From assembly GCF_003325455.1 (NCBI RefSeq), contig NZ_CP025198.1, forward strand, positions 3,286,001 through 3,350,000: a stretch of DNA of 64,000 nt, read 5' to 3'. This document shows positions 1-8,767 of this stretch, one piece after another. The stretch's first letter is position 1. Every line of letters begins with the position of its first letter. The stretch comes from Acidipropionibacterium virtanenii. Lineage in GTDB: Bacteria > Actinomycetota > Actinomycetes > Propionibacteriales > Propionibacteriaceae. The notes beneath the pieces are model-generated. The model searched no databases. It was given only the letters and a program-made list of their open reading frames with translations, and had not been told where the DNA came from. The translations under genes were made by a program, and so were the position numbers.

Positions 1-809
1 ATCAGGGGGACGGGCCCCTCGCAGATGCGGCGGTCGACGAATCTCACCGCGGCTCCCGGATCTGATTTCCGGATGTCGGGGTGGGTGGTCACGTCGATGA
101 AGAGCTGCGGGTAGAACTGCTGAGGGTATTGACCAGCGGAGAGCATCCCGGCCAGCAGAGGCCGATCCTTCTTGTCCGTGAGGTTCAGCCTGACCCTCAC
201 CTCATGTTCGGACTCGGCACCCGAGACCGCCCGTGAGCCGAGTCTCCTCAGGCGTTCGATCAGCGTCTGAATGAGATCCTCGTCCAGATCGTCGACCGTC
301 GCCCCGTCCACGACCTCCCGATCGGTCCCCAGCATCTCGGTGCGATGACTCAGCAGGTAGATCTCGTATGCACTGAGCCGGACGTTCTTGTCGTCCCACC
401 TTCGGTACGAACCTTTGCTGATTCCCTGATCCGTGACGAAGCACGGCCCCGGGGCGTCCGGCATCGGATCCACCCTCAGGTTCACCACCGGGGCCCCGTC
501 CACGGTCATACGGTTCAGGATGTTGGGCGGTACCGGCGTGACTTTCGATCTCTCTCCAGGCTTCTCGATGAGTCCGGAGGCCACGGCGTCGATCGTCCTC
601 TGGGCGTCGAAACCTGGAGCGGGCTCGAACTCGTGACGTTCATCAAGACCGAGCAGAATGTCTCCTCCATCGGTGTTGGCGAAGGCACTCACCGTGGCCC
701 AGACATCTCTCGGCACCCCACCGACAGCACTCTTGGCCTCCACCGTCGCGTCATCGCTGCGCTGCCTGCGCAGGCGGTTGACGGTCTCAAGAATCTCCAT
801 CTCTTCCAT
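1..809 (-). CDS. Schlafen/AlbA_2-domain putative transcriptional regulator (3' end outside window)
   Basis: My own translation of the complement from the ATG at 809 stays open to the window edge, so at least 269 residues are present and the C-terminus is missing. The N-terminus reads MEEMEILETVNRLRRQRSDD, followed by VEAKSA and SAFANTDGGDILLGLDE. The E-x-K and AFANtxGG patterns are typical of the AlbA_2 (Schlafen-like) domain found in ATP-binding regulators. A GAGGTG ribosome site sits about 7 nt before the ATG. The upstream DNA holds a six-copy 21-bp repeat that may be its operator. The family call is fairly safe; the regulated target is unknown. Confidence 0.75.
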   Translation of the reverse strand, partial: MEEMEILETVNRLRRQRSDDATVEAKSAVGGVPRDVWATVSAFANTDGGDILLGLDERHEFEPAPGFDAQRTIDAVASGLIEKPGERSKVTPVPPNILNRMTVDGAPVVNLRVDPMPDAPGPCFVTDQGISKGSYRRWDDKNVRLSAYEIYLLSHRTEMLGTDREVVDGATVDDLDEDLIQTLIERLRRLGSRAVSGAESEHEVRVRLNLTDKKDRPLLAGMLSAGQYPQQFYPQLFIDVTTHPDIRKSDPGAAVRFVDRRICEGPVPL

Positions 810-829
810 GGCGGCACCTCAGGTCTCTC

Positions 830-955
830 AGTGATGGCCTCAGTTTATACACTGAGAGCCTCAGTTCCTAGACTGATGGGGACACTTTCGTCAGTGAGGG
901 CGTCACTTTCGTCACTGAGAGCGTCAGTCAGTCGAGTGAGGGCTCAGTGACGATG
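830..955. repeat. Six tandem 21-bp imperfect repeats, operator-like array
   Basis: Six consecutive 21-bp units start at 830, 851, 872, 893, 914 and 935. Each opens with A(C/G)TGA, then about 5 G/C-rich bases, then usually TCA(C/G)T, forming a spaced palindrome (for example ACTGA-gagcc-TCAGT at 851-865 and AGTGA-gggcg-TCACT at 893-907). The third unit has ACACT and the sixth has a 4-base spacer. The 21-bp period places the palindromes on one helix face. The array lies directly upstream of the AlbA_2 gene and runs into the 3' end of the YczE-like gene. A binding array for the neighbouring regulator is inference. Confidence 0.75.
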
Positions 956-1583
956 AAGGGCTCAGCACCCTGGCTGCCAGCCCGAGGAAGAGGCGGGTCA
1001 CCGGGCCGATGCCGAAGGCGTAGACGAAGGTCGCGATGAACAGGCGGCCGCCCAGGGCCCAGCCGGCGGCCATCACCACCACCTCGATCCCCGACCGCAG
1101 CAGCGCCACCGGTTTCCCCGTGCGCGCCACCAGGCCCGTCATGAGGCCGTCGCGGGGACCGGGCCCCAAGGCCGGCGAAATGTACAGCACGGTGGCGAAG
1201 CCGTTGAGGACCACCGCCCCCAGGACCATCGTCAGGTCGGCCCACAGGGGGCCGGGCCGGCGCACCACGGAGGTGGTGGCGTCGATCACCACGCCGACGA
1301 CCACGGCGTTGGCCACGGTGCCCGGCCCGATCCGCTGGCGCAGCGGGATCCACAGCAGCAGCACGAGCACCGACAGCCCGATCGCCGCCTGGCCGGTGCT
1401 CAGCGGGGTGTGCGCCGCGATGCCCTGGTGGAGCACGTCCCAGGGCATGTTGCCCAGCCCGGAGACGATCATCAGGCCCGAGGAGACGCCGAACAGCACC
1501 AGGCCCACCAGCAGGGCGGTGATCCGCACCGGCCAGCTGCGCTCGCCCAGCAGCCCGAAACCCGCGGCGGTACCCGATGCCAT
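924..1583 (-). CDS. YczE/YyaS/YitT-family integral membrane protein
   Basis: The 219-residue hydrophobic protein begins MASGTAAGFG and has about five membrane segments. It carries the family signature around SGLGNMPWDVLHQGIA and the loop ALGPGPRDGLMTGL, both characteristic of YczE/YitT-like proteins. Their transport role is uncertain. A longer open frame extends upstream to 2267 but runs antisense through the catalase gene, so the ATG at 1583 was chosen. No strong Shine-Dalgarno sequence is visible. The last codons lie inside the 21-bp repeat array that continues downstream, so its C-terminal SPSSSLSPHSTD tail is repeat-encoded and probably not functional sequence. Confidence 0.8.
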   Translation of the reverse strand: MASGTAAGFGLLGERSWPVRITALLVGLVLFGVSSGLMIVSGLGNMPWDVLHQGIAAHTPLSTGQAAIGLSVLVLLLWIPLRQRIGPGTVANAVVVGVVIDATTSVVRRPGPLWADLTMVLGAVVLNGFATVLYISPALGPGPRDGLMTGLVARTGKPVALLRSGIEVVVMAAGWALGGRLFIATFVYAFGIGPVTRLFLGLAARVLSPSSSLSPHSTD

Positions 1584-1666
1584 GCGAGGACTATAGGCGG
1601 ATCGGGCCGGCCGGCCCGCCGGTGCCACCGTGCGGACCGCCGGCCCCCCGGCGCCGGGAGCGGGCC

Positions 1667-3115
1667 TCAGATCCTGACGGCGATGGCCCGGCCGACCTCC
1701 TCGTCGATCTTCGTCCAGTACTCGACGATGTGGGAGCGCACCGGCTCGACGACGTCGTGGTTGAGGATCTGGTCGACGATGGTGTCCACCAGGTCGTCGC
1801 GCTCGGCGGGCGTGAACACGTCGTGCACCAGCGAGTGGGCCTGGCCGAAGTCGTCGTCGGCCGAGTGCAGGGTGGCCGCGGCGCGCACCAGGTCGCCGTC
1901 GCTGGCCCACGAGTCGTCGGCGGTGCCGGTCTGCGTGCCCCAGTCGCGCCCGTAGGAGTTCGGGGCGTAGACCGGCGCGGCGCCCGAGTGCTCGTAGCGC
2001 ATGTGCCCCTCGATCGTGTAGGCGTTCGTCGGCACCTCGGGCCGGTTGACCGGCAGCTGGTCGAAGTTCGACCCGATCCTGGCCCGCTCGGCGTCGGTGT
2101 AGGCGAAGGCCCGGCCCAGCAGCATCTTGTCCGGCGACAGCCCGGTGCCCGGCACCGTGTTGGCCGGTGCGAAGGCCGCCTGCTCGATCTGGGCGAAGAA
2201 GTTCTCGGGGTTGCGGTTGAGGGTGAACCGTCCCACCTCGACCAGCGGGTAGTCGCCGTGCGGCCACACCTTGGTGAGGTCGAAGGGGTTGAACCGGTAG
2301 CTCTGGGCGTCCTCGTAGGGCATCAGCTGCACCTTGACCGTCCAGCTCGGGAAGTCGCCGCCGGCGATGGCGTCGAAGAGGTCCTGTCGGTGGTAGTCGG
2401 CATTCGATCCGGCCAGTTCAGCAGCCTGCTCGTTGCTGAGGTTCTTCACGCCCTGGTCGCTGATGAAGTGCCACTTCACCCAGTGGAGCCTCCCCTCGGC
2501 GTTGGTCCACGAGTAGGTGTCCGAGGAGTAGCCGTTCATGTGCCGCCAGTCCTGCGGCAGGCCGCGCGGACCCATCAGGTAGGCCACCTGGTGGGCGGTC
2601 TCGGGCGACAGCGTCCAGAAGTCCCACTGCATGTTGGGGCTGCGCAGCCCCGAGTCGGGCAGGCGCTTCTGGGAGTGGATGAAGTGGGGGAACTTCATCG
2701 GGTCGCGCACGAAGAACACCGGGGTGTTGTTGCCCACCATGTCGAAGTTCCCCTCGCGGGTGTAGAACTTCAACGCGAACCCGCGGACGTCGCGCCAGGT
2801 GTCGGGCGAGCCCTGCTCCCCGGCGACGGTGGAGAACCGGGCCAGCATCGGGGTGCGCCGCCCCGGCTGGAGGAAGTCGGCCTTGGTGTACGCGGAGACG
2901 TCGCCGGTCACCTCGAACTCGCCGAAGGCCCCCGACCCCTTGGCGTGCGGGCTGCGCTCGGGCACCCGCTCGCGGTTGAAGTGGGCCAGGGTCTCCACCA
3001 GGTGCACGTCGTGCAGCGCGATGGGGCCGTCGGGGCCCACGGTGAGGGAATGCTCCTCGCTGATGGCCGGTGAGCCGTTCTCGTTGGTCGGTGTGCCTTT
3101 CGGATCGATGGGCAT
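1667..3115 (-). CDS. katA: Monofunctional heme catalase
   Basis: The protein decomposes hydrogen peroxide to water and oxygen in the cytoplasm. The 482-residue length fits small-subunit (clade 3) catalases. Visible hallmarks are the distal His57 in [15 protein letters not shown], Asn130 in [15 protein letters not shown], and the proximal heme tyrosine region [15 protein letters not shown] near residue 340. The ATG at 3115 has a GAGGAGA ribosome site and begins [17 protein letters not shown], a usual catalase N-terminus; the upstream extension to 3214 has no family similarity. It is monocistronic and faces away from the mog gene. Confidence 0.95.
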   Translation of the reverse strand: MPIDPKGTPTNENGSPAISEEHSLTVGPDGPIALHDVHLVETLAHFNRERVPERSPHAKGSGAFGEFEVTGDVSAYTKADFLQPGRRTPMLARFSTVAGEQGSPDTWRDVRGFALKFYTREGNFDMVGNNTPVFFVRDPMKFPHFIHSQKRLPDSGLRSPNMQWDFWTLSPETAHQVAYLMGPRGLPQDWRHMNGYSSDTYSWTNAEGRLHWVKWHFISDQGVKNLSNEQAAELAGSNADYHRQDLFDAIAGGDFPSWTVKVQLMPYEDAQSYRFNPFDLTKVWPHGDYPLVEVGRFTLNRNPENFFAQIEQAAFAPANTVPGTGLSPDKMLLGRAFAYTDAERARIGSNFDQLPVNRPEVPTNAYTIEGHMRYEHSGAAPVYAPNSYGRDWGTQTGTADDSWASDGDLVRAAATLHSADDDFGQAHSLVHDVFTPAERDDLVDTIVDQILNHDVVEPVRSHIVEYWTKIDEEVGRAIAVRI

Positions 3116-3283
3116 GACGCTCTCCTCAGCTGGTCTGCGTGAACTCGCGCCGGAGGCCTCGGGAGCCGACGCCGTGCCCGCCCCCGCTTCCGACGCCTTC
3201 TGGCACCATCTCACGAGCGCCGCCGCGGTTCAGGACTTCGGGTGAATCACCGGTGGCCCGGCCCGATCGGTAACGTGGCCCCG

Positions 3284-3784
3284 GTGAACCCCGTCCGAGC
3301 CCGCGTCATCACCGTCTCGGACCGCTGCGCCGCCGGCGAGGCCGTCGACCGCTCCGGCCCGTTGGCCGCCCGGCTGCTGGCCTGCTACGGGGAACAGGCG
3401 CTGATGCGCGACGAGGTGGTCATCGTCCCCGACGGCGTGGCTCCTGTCGCAGCGGCGATCACCGATGCCCTGGACGACGGGGCGCGACTGGTGTTCACCA
3501 CCGGCGGCACCGGCATCTCCCCGCGCGACCTCACCCCGGAGGCCACCGGGCCGCTGCTCGCCGCCCGGCTCGACGGCCTGGCCGAACAGATCCGTGCCCG
3601 CGGCGCCGAGGCGGCACCGGCGGCCGGCCTGTCGCGCGGCCTGGTGGGCATCACCTCACGGCGATCCGGAGCCGCGCTGGTCGTCAACGCTCCGGGCTCT
3701 CCCGGAGGGGTGCGCGACGCCGTGGCCGTGATCGGCCCACTGCTCGGCCACATCTTCGATCAGCTGGACGGCGGGGACCACTGA
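3284..3784 (+). CDS. mog: Mog/MoaB-type molybdopterin adenylyltransferase
   Basis: The protein adenylylates molybdopterin before molybdate insertion. The sequence VRARVITVSDRCAAGEAVDRSGP, then FTTGGTGISPRDLTPEAT and VVNAPGSPGG are diagnostic of the MoaB/Mog fold (GGTG substrate loop, PGSP). Three in-frame GTG codons are possible starts (3242, 3275, 3284). I chose 3284 because it gives the usual length of about 166 residues and begins next to the conserved first strand. None has a good ribosome site. It converges on moaC and lies beside moeA-moaC. A second, more divergent Mog-like gene is at 25933. Confidence 0.85.
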   Translation: MNPVRARVITVSDRCAAGEAVDRSGPLAARLLACYGEQALMRDEVVIVPDGVAPVAAAITDALDDGARLVFTTGGTGISPRDLTPEATGPLLAARLDGLAEQIRARGAEAAPAAGLSRGLVGITSRRSGAALVVNAPGSPGGVRDAVAVIGPLLGHIFDQLDGGDH

Positions 3785-3801
3785 GCGTCGGCAGCTGAGA
3801 T

Positions 3802-4281
3802 CTACGCCGGGCGGGTCCAGTCCCCGCTGCGCCCACCGGCCTTGTGAGTGATGATCGCGTGCTCGATCGCGAATCCCCGGTCGATCCCCTTGACCATGTC
3901 GGCGACGGACAGCGCCGCCACCGTCACCGCGGTGAGGGCCTCCATCTCCACCCCCGTGCGGTCGGCGGTGCGCACCGTGGCGCGGATCCGCACCCGGTCG
4001 GCCTCCAGCCACAGGTCCACCTCGGCCCCGTGGACGCCGATCCGGTGGGCCAGGGGCAGCAGGTCGGGGGTGTGCTTGGCGGCCTGGATCCCGGCCACCC
4101 TGGCCACCGCCAGGACGTCGCCCTTGGGCACCGTCTCATCGCGCAGGGCCGCCATGATCGGCTCCGAGCACACGACGGCGCACTCGGCGGTGGCCTCGCG
4201 GACGGTCGGGGTCTTGGCGGTGACGTCGACCATCCGGGCCGAGCCGTCCCCGCGCAGATGGGTGAACGGACTCTCGCTCAT
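3802..4281 (-). CDS. moaC: Cyclic pyranopterin monophosphate synthase MoaC
   Basis: MoaC works with MoaA to turn a GTP-derived intermediate into cyclic pyranopterin monophosphate. The 159-residue product contains ARMVDVTAKTPTVREATA at the N-terminus, KGDVLAVARVAGIQAAKHTPDLLPLAHRI in the middle and GVEMEALTAVTVAALSVADMVKGID, all standard MoaC blocks. The common LIPLCH cysteine is alanine here (LLPLAH), a conservative family variant. Its ATG overlaps the moeA stop (ATGA), showing translational coupling in a moeA-moaC operon. Confidence 0.95.
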   Translation of the reverse strand: MSESPFTHLRGDGSARMVDVTAKTPTVREATAECAVVCSEPIMAALRDETVPKGDVLAVARVAGIQAAKHTPDLLPLAHRIGVHGAEVDLWLEADRVRIRATVRTADRTGVEMEALTAVTVAALSVADMVKGIDRGFAIEHAIITHKAGGRSGDWTRPA

Positions 4282-5525
4282 ACCTCGCCCCTCGTCATCA
4301 GCACTTCCAGACCATCTCCTGCCTCCACGGCCTCCACCCCGACCGGCACCACCGCCAGCCCCTCGACCAGCGGCAGAGTGGCCACCAGATGGGACTTGGA
4401 TCCCAGCCGGTGGGCGGGCACCACGCGACCGCCCTCCCCCTCGCCGCTCTCCCACCGGATGGGCATGAACTGGGTCTTCTCCGCCGGGGAGCGCCAGCCG
4501 GCCCCGGCCGTCGCACGAACAGTCGGCGATTCGACGGGGACGGCCAGACCGCGCATGGCGGCGATGAGCGGGCGCGCATAGACGTGGAAGCTCACGAAGA
4601 CACTCACCGGATTGCCGGGAAGCGCCACCACCGGCGTCGCTCCGACGATCCCTGCCCCCTGCGGGCCGCCCGGCTGCTGGGCGACCTTGTGGAAGGTCAG
4701 CTCCGGCAAGGCCTGTCTCACCACCTCGTAAGCACCGGCCGAGATGCCTCCGGCGGTGATCACCAGGTCCACATCCCAGCCGGCGACCACCTCGCGCAGC
4801 CGGGCCGGGTCGTCGGGGACCCGGGCCCGCTGGGCGACCACCGCGCCGGCCTCGGACACGAGCCCGGCCAGAAGGATGCCGTTGGAGTCCGGAATGCGAC
4901 CGGCGGCCAGGTCGCTCCCGGCATCGGACAGCTCCGAACCGGTGGAGATGACGCCGACTCTGGGCGCCGGGTGAACGGCCAGGGATCCGTACCCGACCGA
5001 CGCGGCGGCCGCCAGACATGCCCCGTCGAGCAGCCGCCCGGCCTCCATCACCGGATCACCGATCTGGAGGTCCTCCCCCCGATGGCGGACATTGGCGCCG
5101 AGTTCCGGCGCCTGGAAGATCCTCACCTCGGCGGGCGCGTCGACGACTCCGGGCGCGTGGTCGGTGCGCTCCACCTTCACCACCGAGTCGGCGCCGGCGG
5201 GCATCCGGGCCCCGGTCATGATCCGCCGGGCGGTGCCGGTCTCGACGGGGTCACCGGCCGCTGATCCGGCGGGTATGTCGCCGGTCACCGGCAGCCGGAC
5301 AGGGGCATCGGGCCGCGCGGTGCTCACGTCCTGGAACCGCACTGCGAAGCCGTCCATCGCCGAGTTGGTGAAGGGCGGCACCGGCAGTCGCGCGGCGACA
5401 GGCTCAGCGCTCACCAGGCCCAGGCACCGCTCCAGCGGCATCTCGACCACGGCCGGTTCGTGGGCCAGCGACATCACCAGACGCCGGTGCTCGCCGATCC
5501 CCACGAACTGTTCGGACTGCGTCAT
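4278..5525 (-). CDS. moeA: Molybdopterin molybdotransferase MoeA
   Basis: MoeA inserts molybdate into adenylylated molybdopterin. The protein of about 415 residues has NSAMDGFAVR near the N-terminus, the MoeA linker-domain GTARRIMTGARMPAGADSVV, the central GVISTGSEL and ITAGGISAGAYEVV, and ALPGNPVSVFVSF. Usual MoeA has GGVSVGDYD; here the acidic position reads GAYE, a small departure. Two ATGs occur (5531, 5525). GGAGG abuts the first and is 6 nt before the second, so 5525 is preferred. It overlaps moaC by four bases. Confidence 0.95.
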   Translation of the reverse strand: MTQSEQFVGIGEHRRLVMSLAHEPAVVEMPLERCLGLVSAEPVAARLPVPPFTNSAMDGFAVRFQDVSTARPDAPVRLPVTGDIPAGSAAGDPVETGTARRIMTGARMPAGADSVVKVERTDHAPGVVDAPAEVRIFQAPELGANVRHRGEDLQIGDPVMEAGRLLDGACLAAAASVGYGSLAVHPAPRVGVISTGSELSDAGSDLAAGRIPDSNGILLAGLVSEAGAVVAQRARVPDDPARLREVVAGWDVDLVITAGGISAGAYEVVRQALPELTFHKVAQQPGGPQGAGIVGATPVVALPGNPVSVFVSFHVYARPLIAAMRGLAVPVESPTVRATAGAGWRSPAEKTQFMPIRWESGEGEGGRVVPAHRLGSKSHLVATLPLVEGLAVVPVGVEAVEAGDGLEVLMTRGEV

Positions 5526-5611
5526 CCCCATCCTCCGATCACCAGTTCGGTGGCACTGTCAGTGGTTACCGTGGGCCGTTCCATCCACCGTCCCGACCGA
5601 CGGAGCAGCGC

Positions 5612-6307
5612 ATGGCCCGCAGATCGCGTACTGACAAGCAGCTCACCAGGATCCATCCCGGCAGTGGACGCCCCATCAGGCCCTTCCGCCCGTGGGACAT
5701 CCTGTTCCGCACCGTCTTCCTCGCCCGGCTGCCCGAGACCACGACCGACGAGCACGTCGACTTCGCCGTCGAGGTGAACTACCTGGCCGACTATCTCAGC
5801 AGCGACGAGGAGAAGGCCGGCAGGCAGACCCCCCAGGCGGCCCTGTTCCGCGACGGACGGCAGCAGTACGTGTCGAACCTCCCGGCCGCCTTCCCCGTCC
5901 CCGGCGGCGTGATCGAGACGGCCACCAATCTCTACGGCCTGACCAGGATGCACTTCGTCCCCCATTCGGGACCCGAGCGCGCGCTCAACCCGCACCCGCG
6001 CTCCGCCGAGGGCCTGCGGGCCCGGCTCGGGCGTCGGTTCCCCGCGACGAGCCGGGCGATCGGCGTCATCGCGATCATCGTGCTGCTGGCCTGCCTCGCC
6101 CTGTCGGTGCCCCAGGTACTCGAACTCGTCTCGCACTGGCAGGTCGTGCAGGAGCGCTTCGGCGTCTTCGACTCCCCGGTCTCCCTGCCCGCCTGGGCGA
6201 ATATCACGATGGTGGTGGCCGGGATCCTCGCCGCCACCGAGCGGGCTCTCACCCTGCGCAATCACTGGCTGATCGACGCCGACACGCTCTGGACATCCTT
6301 CATCTGA
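5612..6307 (+). CDS. Uncharacterised two-helix membrane protein
   Basis: I do not recognise this 231-residue protein. It starts MARRSRTDKQLTRIHPGSGR after a GGAG ribosome site. A soluble N-terminal part of about 145 residues includes the hydrophilic stretch VDFAVEVNYLADYLSSDEE. Two likely transmembrane segments follow (about residues 149-171, AIGVIAIIVLLACLALSV, and 193-210). The start is divergent from moeA with an 86-bp gap. Nothing in its context explains its role beyond proximity to cofactor genes. Confidence 0.7.
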   Translation: MARRSRTDKQLTRIHPGSGRPIRPFRPWDILFRTVFLARLPETTTDEHVDFAVEVNYLADYLSSDEEKAGRQTPQAALFRDGRQQYVSNLPAAFPVPGGVIETATNLYGLTRMHFVPHSGPERALNPHPRSAEGLRARLGRRFPATSRAIGVIAIIVLLACLALSVPQVLELVSHWQVVQERFGVFDSPVSLPAWANITMVVAGILAATERALTLRNHWLIDADTLWTSFI

Positions 6308-6339
6308 TCTGCGCGCCGCGCCGGGAGTGAGGTCCCTGG

Positions 6340-6756
6340 TCACGGCAGCCCGGACCACTCATGGGATCCGTCGGCCATCCACTGGCATTTCCACACCGGC
6401 ACCCCGGCCTTGACGGCGTCCACCAGGTCGGATGCGGCGGCGAAGGCCTCACCACGGTGCTCGGCCGAGACCGCCACCACCATCGCCAGGTCGCCGACCT
6501 CCAGATGGCCGACGCGGTGCGCGGCCGCCGCCCCGTGGACACCGTCACGCAGCGCGCACTCCTCGACCAGCCCGGCCAGCATGCTCTCGGCCTGCGGGTG
6601 GGCGCTGTAGTCGATGGCGGTGACCCGCCGCCCGGCGTCGTGGTCGCGGACGACGCCGGTGAAGGTCACCACCGCGCCGCTGCGGTCGTCGACCGCCTGT
6701 TCGGCGATCGCCTCGACCGCCAGGGGACGGTCGCTGATCCGTGCGTGCACCGTCAT
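6340..6756 (-). CDS. moaE: Molybdopterin synthase catalytic subunit MoaE
   Basis: MoaE transfers sulfur from the MoaD thiocarboxylate to precursor Z. The 138-residue product contains GAVVTFTGVVRDHDAGRRV, VGHLEVGDLAMVVAVSAEHRGEAFAA and the C-terminal VPVWKCQW, including the catalytic lysine region. The start overlaps the moaD stop (ATGA), and GGAGG sits directly before the ATG, so translation is probably coupled to moaD. It is the last gene of the long narK-to-moaE operon. Confidence 0.95.
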   Translation of the reverse strand: MTVHARISDRPLAVEAIAEQAVDDRSGAVVTFTGVVRDHDAGRRVTAIDYSAHPQAESMLAGLVEECALRDGVHGAAAAHRVGHLEVGDLAMVVAVSAEHRGEAFAAASDLVDAVKAGVPVWKCQWMADGSHEWSGLP

Positions 6757-6992
6757 CCTCCGGCGAAGGGTGGCAGGACGTCGACGCGGGCGTCATCGGG
6801 CAGCCTGTCCTCGCGGCGGGTCGAGGCGCCGTCGACGAAGAAGCTGCACACGGCCATCGTTCTGGCCAGCCCCGGATGAACCGTCACCAACCGGTCGGCA
6901 AGCTCGGCCACCGTCTCCCCGGGGACGGCGTCGACAGCCTCCTCTGCGGTCCCGGCGGCCTCGCCCGCACCGCCGTAGTAATGCATGATCAT
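6753..6992 (-). CDS. moaD: Molybdopterin synthase sulfur carrier MoaD
   Basis: This small ubiquitin-like protein ends in the required Gly-Gly (PPFAGG), which carries the thiocarboxylate used by MoaE. The body includes VAELADRLVTVHPGLARTMAVCSFFVDG, matching the ThiS/MoaD fold. Three in-frame ATGs lie close together (6998, 6992, 6986). The GGAGG at 6999-7003 touches the first and is 6 nt from the second, so 6992 is chosen. A start at 6998 would overlap the moaA stop as ATGA. It overlaps moaE at the other end. Confidence 0.9.
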   Translation of the reverse strand: MIMHYYGGAGEAAGTAEEAVDAVPGETVAELADRLVTVHPGLARTMAVCSFFVDGASTRREDRLPDDARVDVLPPFAGG

Positions 6993-6994
6993 GA

Positions 6995-8035
6995 TCATCC
7001 TCCGATCGCCGACATCCGGCGCGATGATTCCCCGAACCCCCCCGACCCATGAGCCCCGTCCGAACCGTGGGCCGCCGCCTTGCGCCACATCTCACCTTGC
7101 CAGAGCTTGATCAACTCGTCATCGTCGGCACCGGAGCGAATCGCGCTGCGCAGATCGGTCTCGCGGGTGGAGAACAGGCAGTTGCGGATCTGGCCGTCGG
7201 CCGTCAACCGGGTGCGCGAGCAGTCCCCGCAGAACGGGCGGGTGACCGAGGCGATGATCCCCATCCTGCCGGTGCGCCCGTCGGGGGCGGTGACCGTCCA
7301 CCGCTGGGCCGGTGCCGAGCCGCGCGGTCCCGGATCCTCGGCCAGGGTGTATCCGGCCGAGCGCAGCGCGTCGAACATGTCGTCGGCGCTGATCACGGCG
7401 TCGGCGGACCAGCCGGGGGCGCCGATCGGCATGTACTCGATGAATCGCAGTTCCAGGTCGCGGTCCAGGCAGAAGCTCAGCAGTTCGGGGGCGTCGTCGC
7501 GGTAGCTGCGCTGCGGCACGGCATTGATCTTCACCGGGGAAAGCCCGGCGTCCAGCGCGGCGTCGATGCCAGCCAGGACGTCGTCGAGCCGGTCGCGCCG
7601 TGCCACGGCGGCGAAGCGGCCGGGGTCGATGGAATCCAGCGAGATGTTGACCCGACCCAGTCCGGCCGCCGCCAGCCCGGCGGCCCGGCGGTCCAGGCCG
7701 ATGCCGTTGGTGGTGAGCGCGGTCGCGGGGGCGACGCCGTCGGGGGTGCGCATCGCGACCGTGGCGGCGACCAGAGACTCCAGGGTCGGGCGGACGAGCG
7801 GCTCGCCGCCGGTGAAGCGCACCTTCGTGATCCCCAGCCTCTTCACGCCGATCCCGATCAGCCGGATCAGTTCGTCGTCGGTGAGCAGCTCCTCGCGCGG
7901 CAGCCAGACCATGCCCTCGACGGGCATGCAGTAGGTGCAGCGCAGGTTGCACTTGTCAGTCACCGAGACGCGCAGATCGGTGGCCACCCGGCCGAACCGG
8001 TCGGGCAGAGACTCCACCCGCGCGGAGACGCTCAT
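6995..8035 (-). CDS. moaA: GTP 3',8-cyclase MoaA
   Basis: MoaA is a radical-SAM enzyme that starts molybdopterin synthesis from GTP. Cys29, Cys33 and Cys36 (CNLRCTYCMP) bind the SAM cluster. GEPLVRP and NISLDS follow in expected order. A second cluster is marked by FCGDCSRTRLTADGQIRNCLFS. The protein ends in SAIGG, matching the conserved C-terminal double glycine needed for activity. Length 346 is normal. The ATG overlaps the preceding regulator stop and the stop overlaps moaD, so it is embedded in the nitrate operon. Confidence 0.97.
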   Translation of the reverse strand: MSVSARVESLPDRFGRVATDLRVSVTDKCNLRCTYCMPVEGMVWLPREELLTDDELIRLIGIGVKRLGITKVRFTGGEPLVRPTLESLVAATVAMRTPDGVAPATALTTNGIGLDRRAAGLAAAGLGRVNISLDSIDPGRFAAVARRDRLDDVLAGIDAALDAGLSPVKINAVPQRSYRDDAPELLSFCLDRDLELRFIEYMPIGAPGWSADAVISADDMFDALRSAGYTLAEDPGPRGSAPAQRWTVTAPDGRTGRMGIIASVTRPFCGDCSRTRLTADGQIRNCLFSTRETDLRSAIRSGADDDELIKLWQGEMWRKAAAHGSDGAHGSGGFGESSRRMSAIGG

Positions 8036-8763
8036 GACGCCGGCCTCCGGATCCGCCCCGGTCCGGTCGGCACGAGGACCACCTCGGTCACCCACGGGTC
8101 GTCCCCGTCGCGGAAGGTGGGCGCGGCCAGGCCCCGGGCGGTCCGCTCCACAACCCGCTCCACCATCCCCTGGCGGATCGCGAAGGCCACCGGGTCGGGA
8201 GCGGCCGGATCGGCGAAGGGGCAGTCGCGCAGCACCAGGGCGGTAGGGATCTCCGGGTGCGGCTCGGCGGCCAGCCCGAAGGCGGTGAGGAAGACCCGGA
8301 TCTTGGTCATATGGGCGGCCAGCTCGAAACCGGGCGAGATCTCGCCGACGTCGTGATCGGGCACCTTCGCGGTGGCCAGCGCGTCGTCGCCCAGATGATG
8401 GCCCAGATCCCGCCCGGCGGCCATCGGATCGGCGGCGGTGGCGCGCATCCAGGCGATGGTCGACCGTGCCATATGGCGCAGCATCTCGACCGAGGAGGCG
8501 GGGCCCGACAGGGCACGACTCACATACCCCCAGGCCGGTCGGCCGCGGCCGGCCACGGGCATCCGCTCGCGCTCCACCAGGCCCAGTTCCAGCAGCACGT
8601 CGAGGGGCTCGCGCACGGTGTTGACGTGCAGCCCGCACTCGCGCGCCACGTCGGCGACCCTCACCGGGTCGTCGTGACCCGAGACGGCGGCCAGCACGGT
8701 CTGCTGGGCCGGCGTCAGGGAGCCGATCGCCGGCAGGATGTGGTCGATCCCGGATGCCCTCAA
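8032..8763 (-). CDS. ArsR/MarR-like winged-helix regulator with C-terminal CPF motif
   Basis: The 243-residue protein has a winged-helix region near residues 15-80 (TPAQQTVLAAVSGHDDPVRVADVARECGLHVNTVREPLDVLLELGL) and a C-terminal domain containing VLRDCPFADPA. This organisation matches the regulator beside nirK at 49331, but the second cysteine found there (LLCPLHRG) is absent. A TTG at 8763 with GGTGAGG upstream gives a start 4 bp after narI; longer starts would run into narI. It sits between narI and moaA, so it probably senses a nitrate-respiration signal and may act on this operon. Ligand and site are unknown. Confidence 0.75.
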   Translation of the reverse strand: MRASGIDHILPAIGSLTPAQQTVLAAVSGHDDPVRVADVARECGLHVNTVREPLDVLLELGLVERERMPVAGRGRPAWGYVSRALSGPASSVEMLRHMARSTIAWMRATAADPMAAGRDLGHHLGDDALATAKVPDHDVGEISPGFELAAHMTKIRVFLTAFGLAAEPHPEIPTALVLRDCPFADPAAPDPVAFAIRQGMVERVVERTARGLAAPTFRDGDDPWVTEVVLVPTGPGRIRRPAS

Positions 8764-8767
8764 GACC

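Noticed and set aside
1583-2267. An N-terminal extension of the YczE-like protein
   Set aside because: The upstream part runs antisense through katA and is R/G/A-rich without membrane character.
3888-3900. TTGAC-catg-TCGG as a second FNR-like box
   Set aside because: It lies inside moaC and lacks the second half-site. Other TTGAC occurrences (12670, 14272, 22383, 25613) also lack GTCAA at the right spacing.
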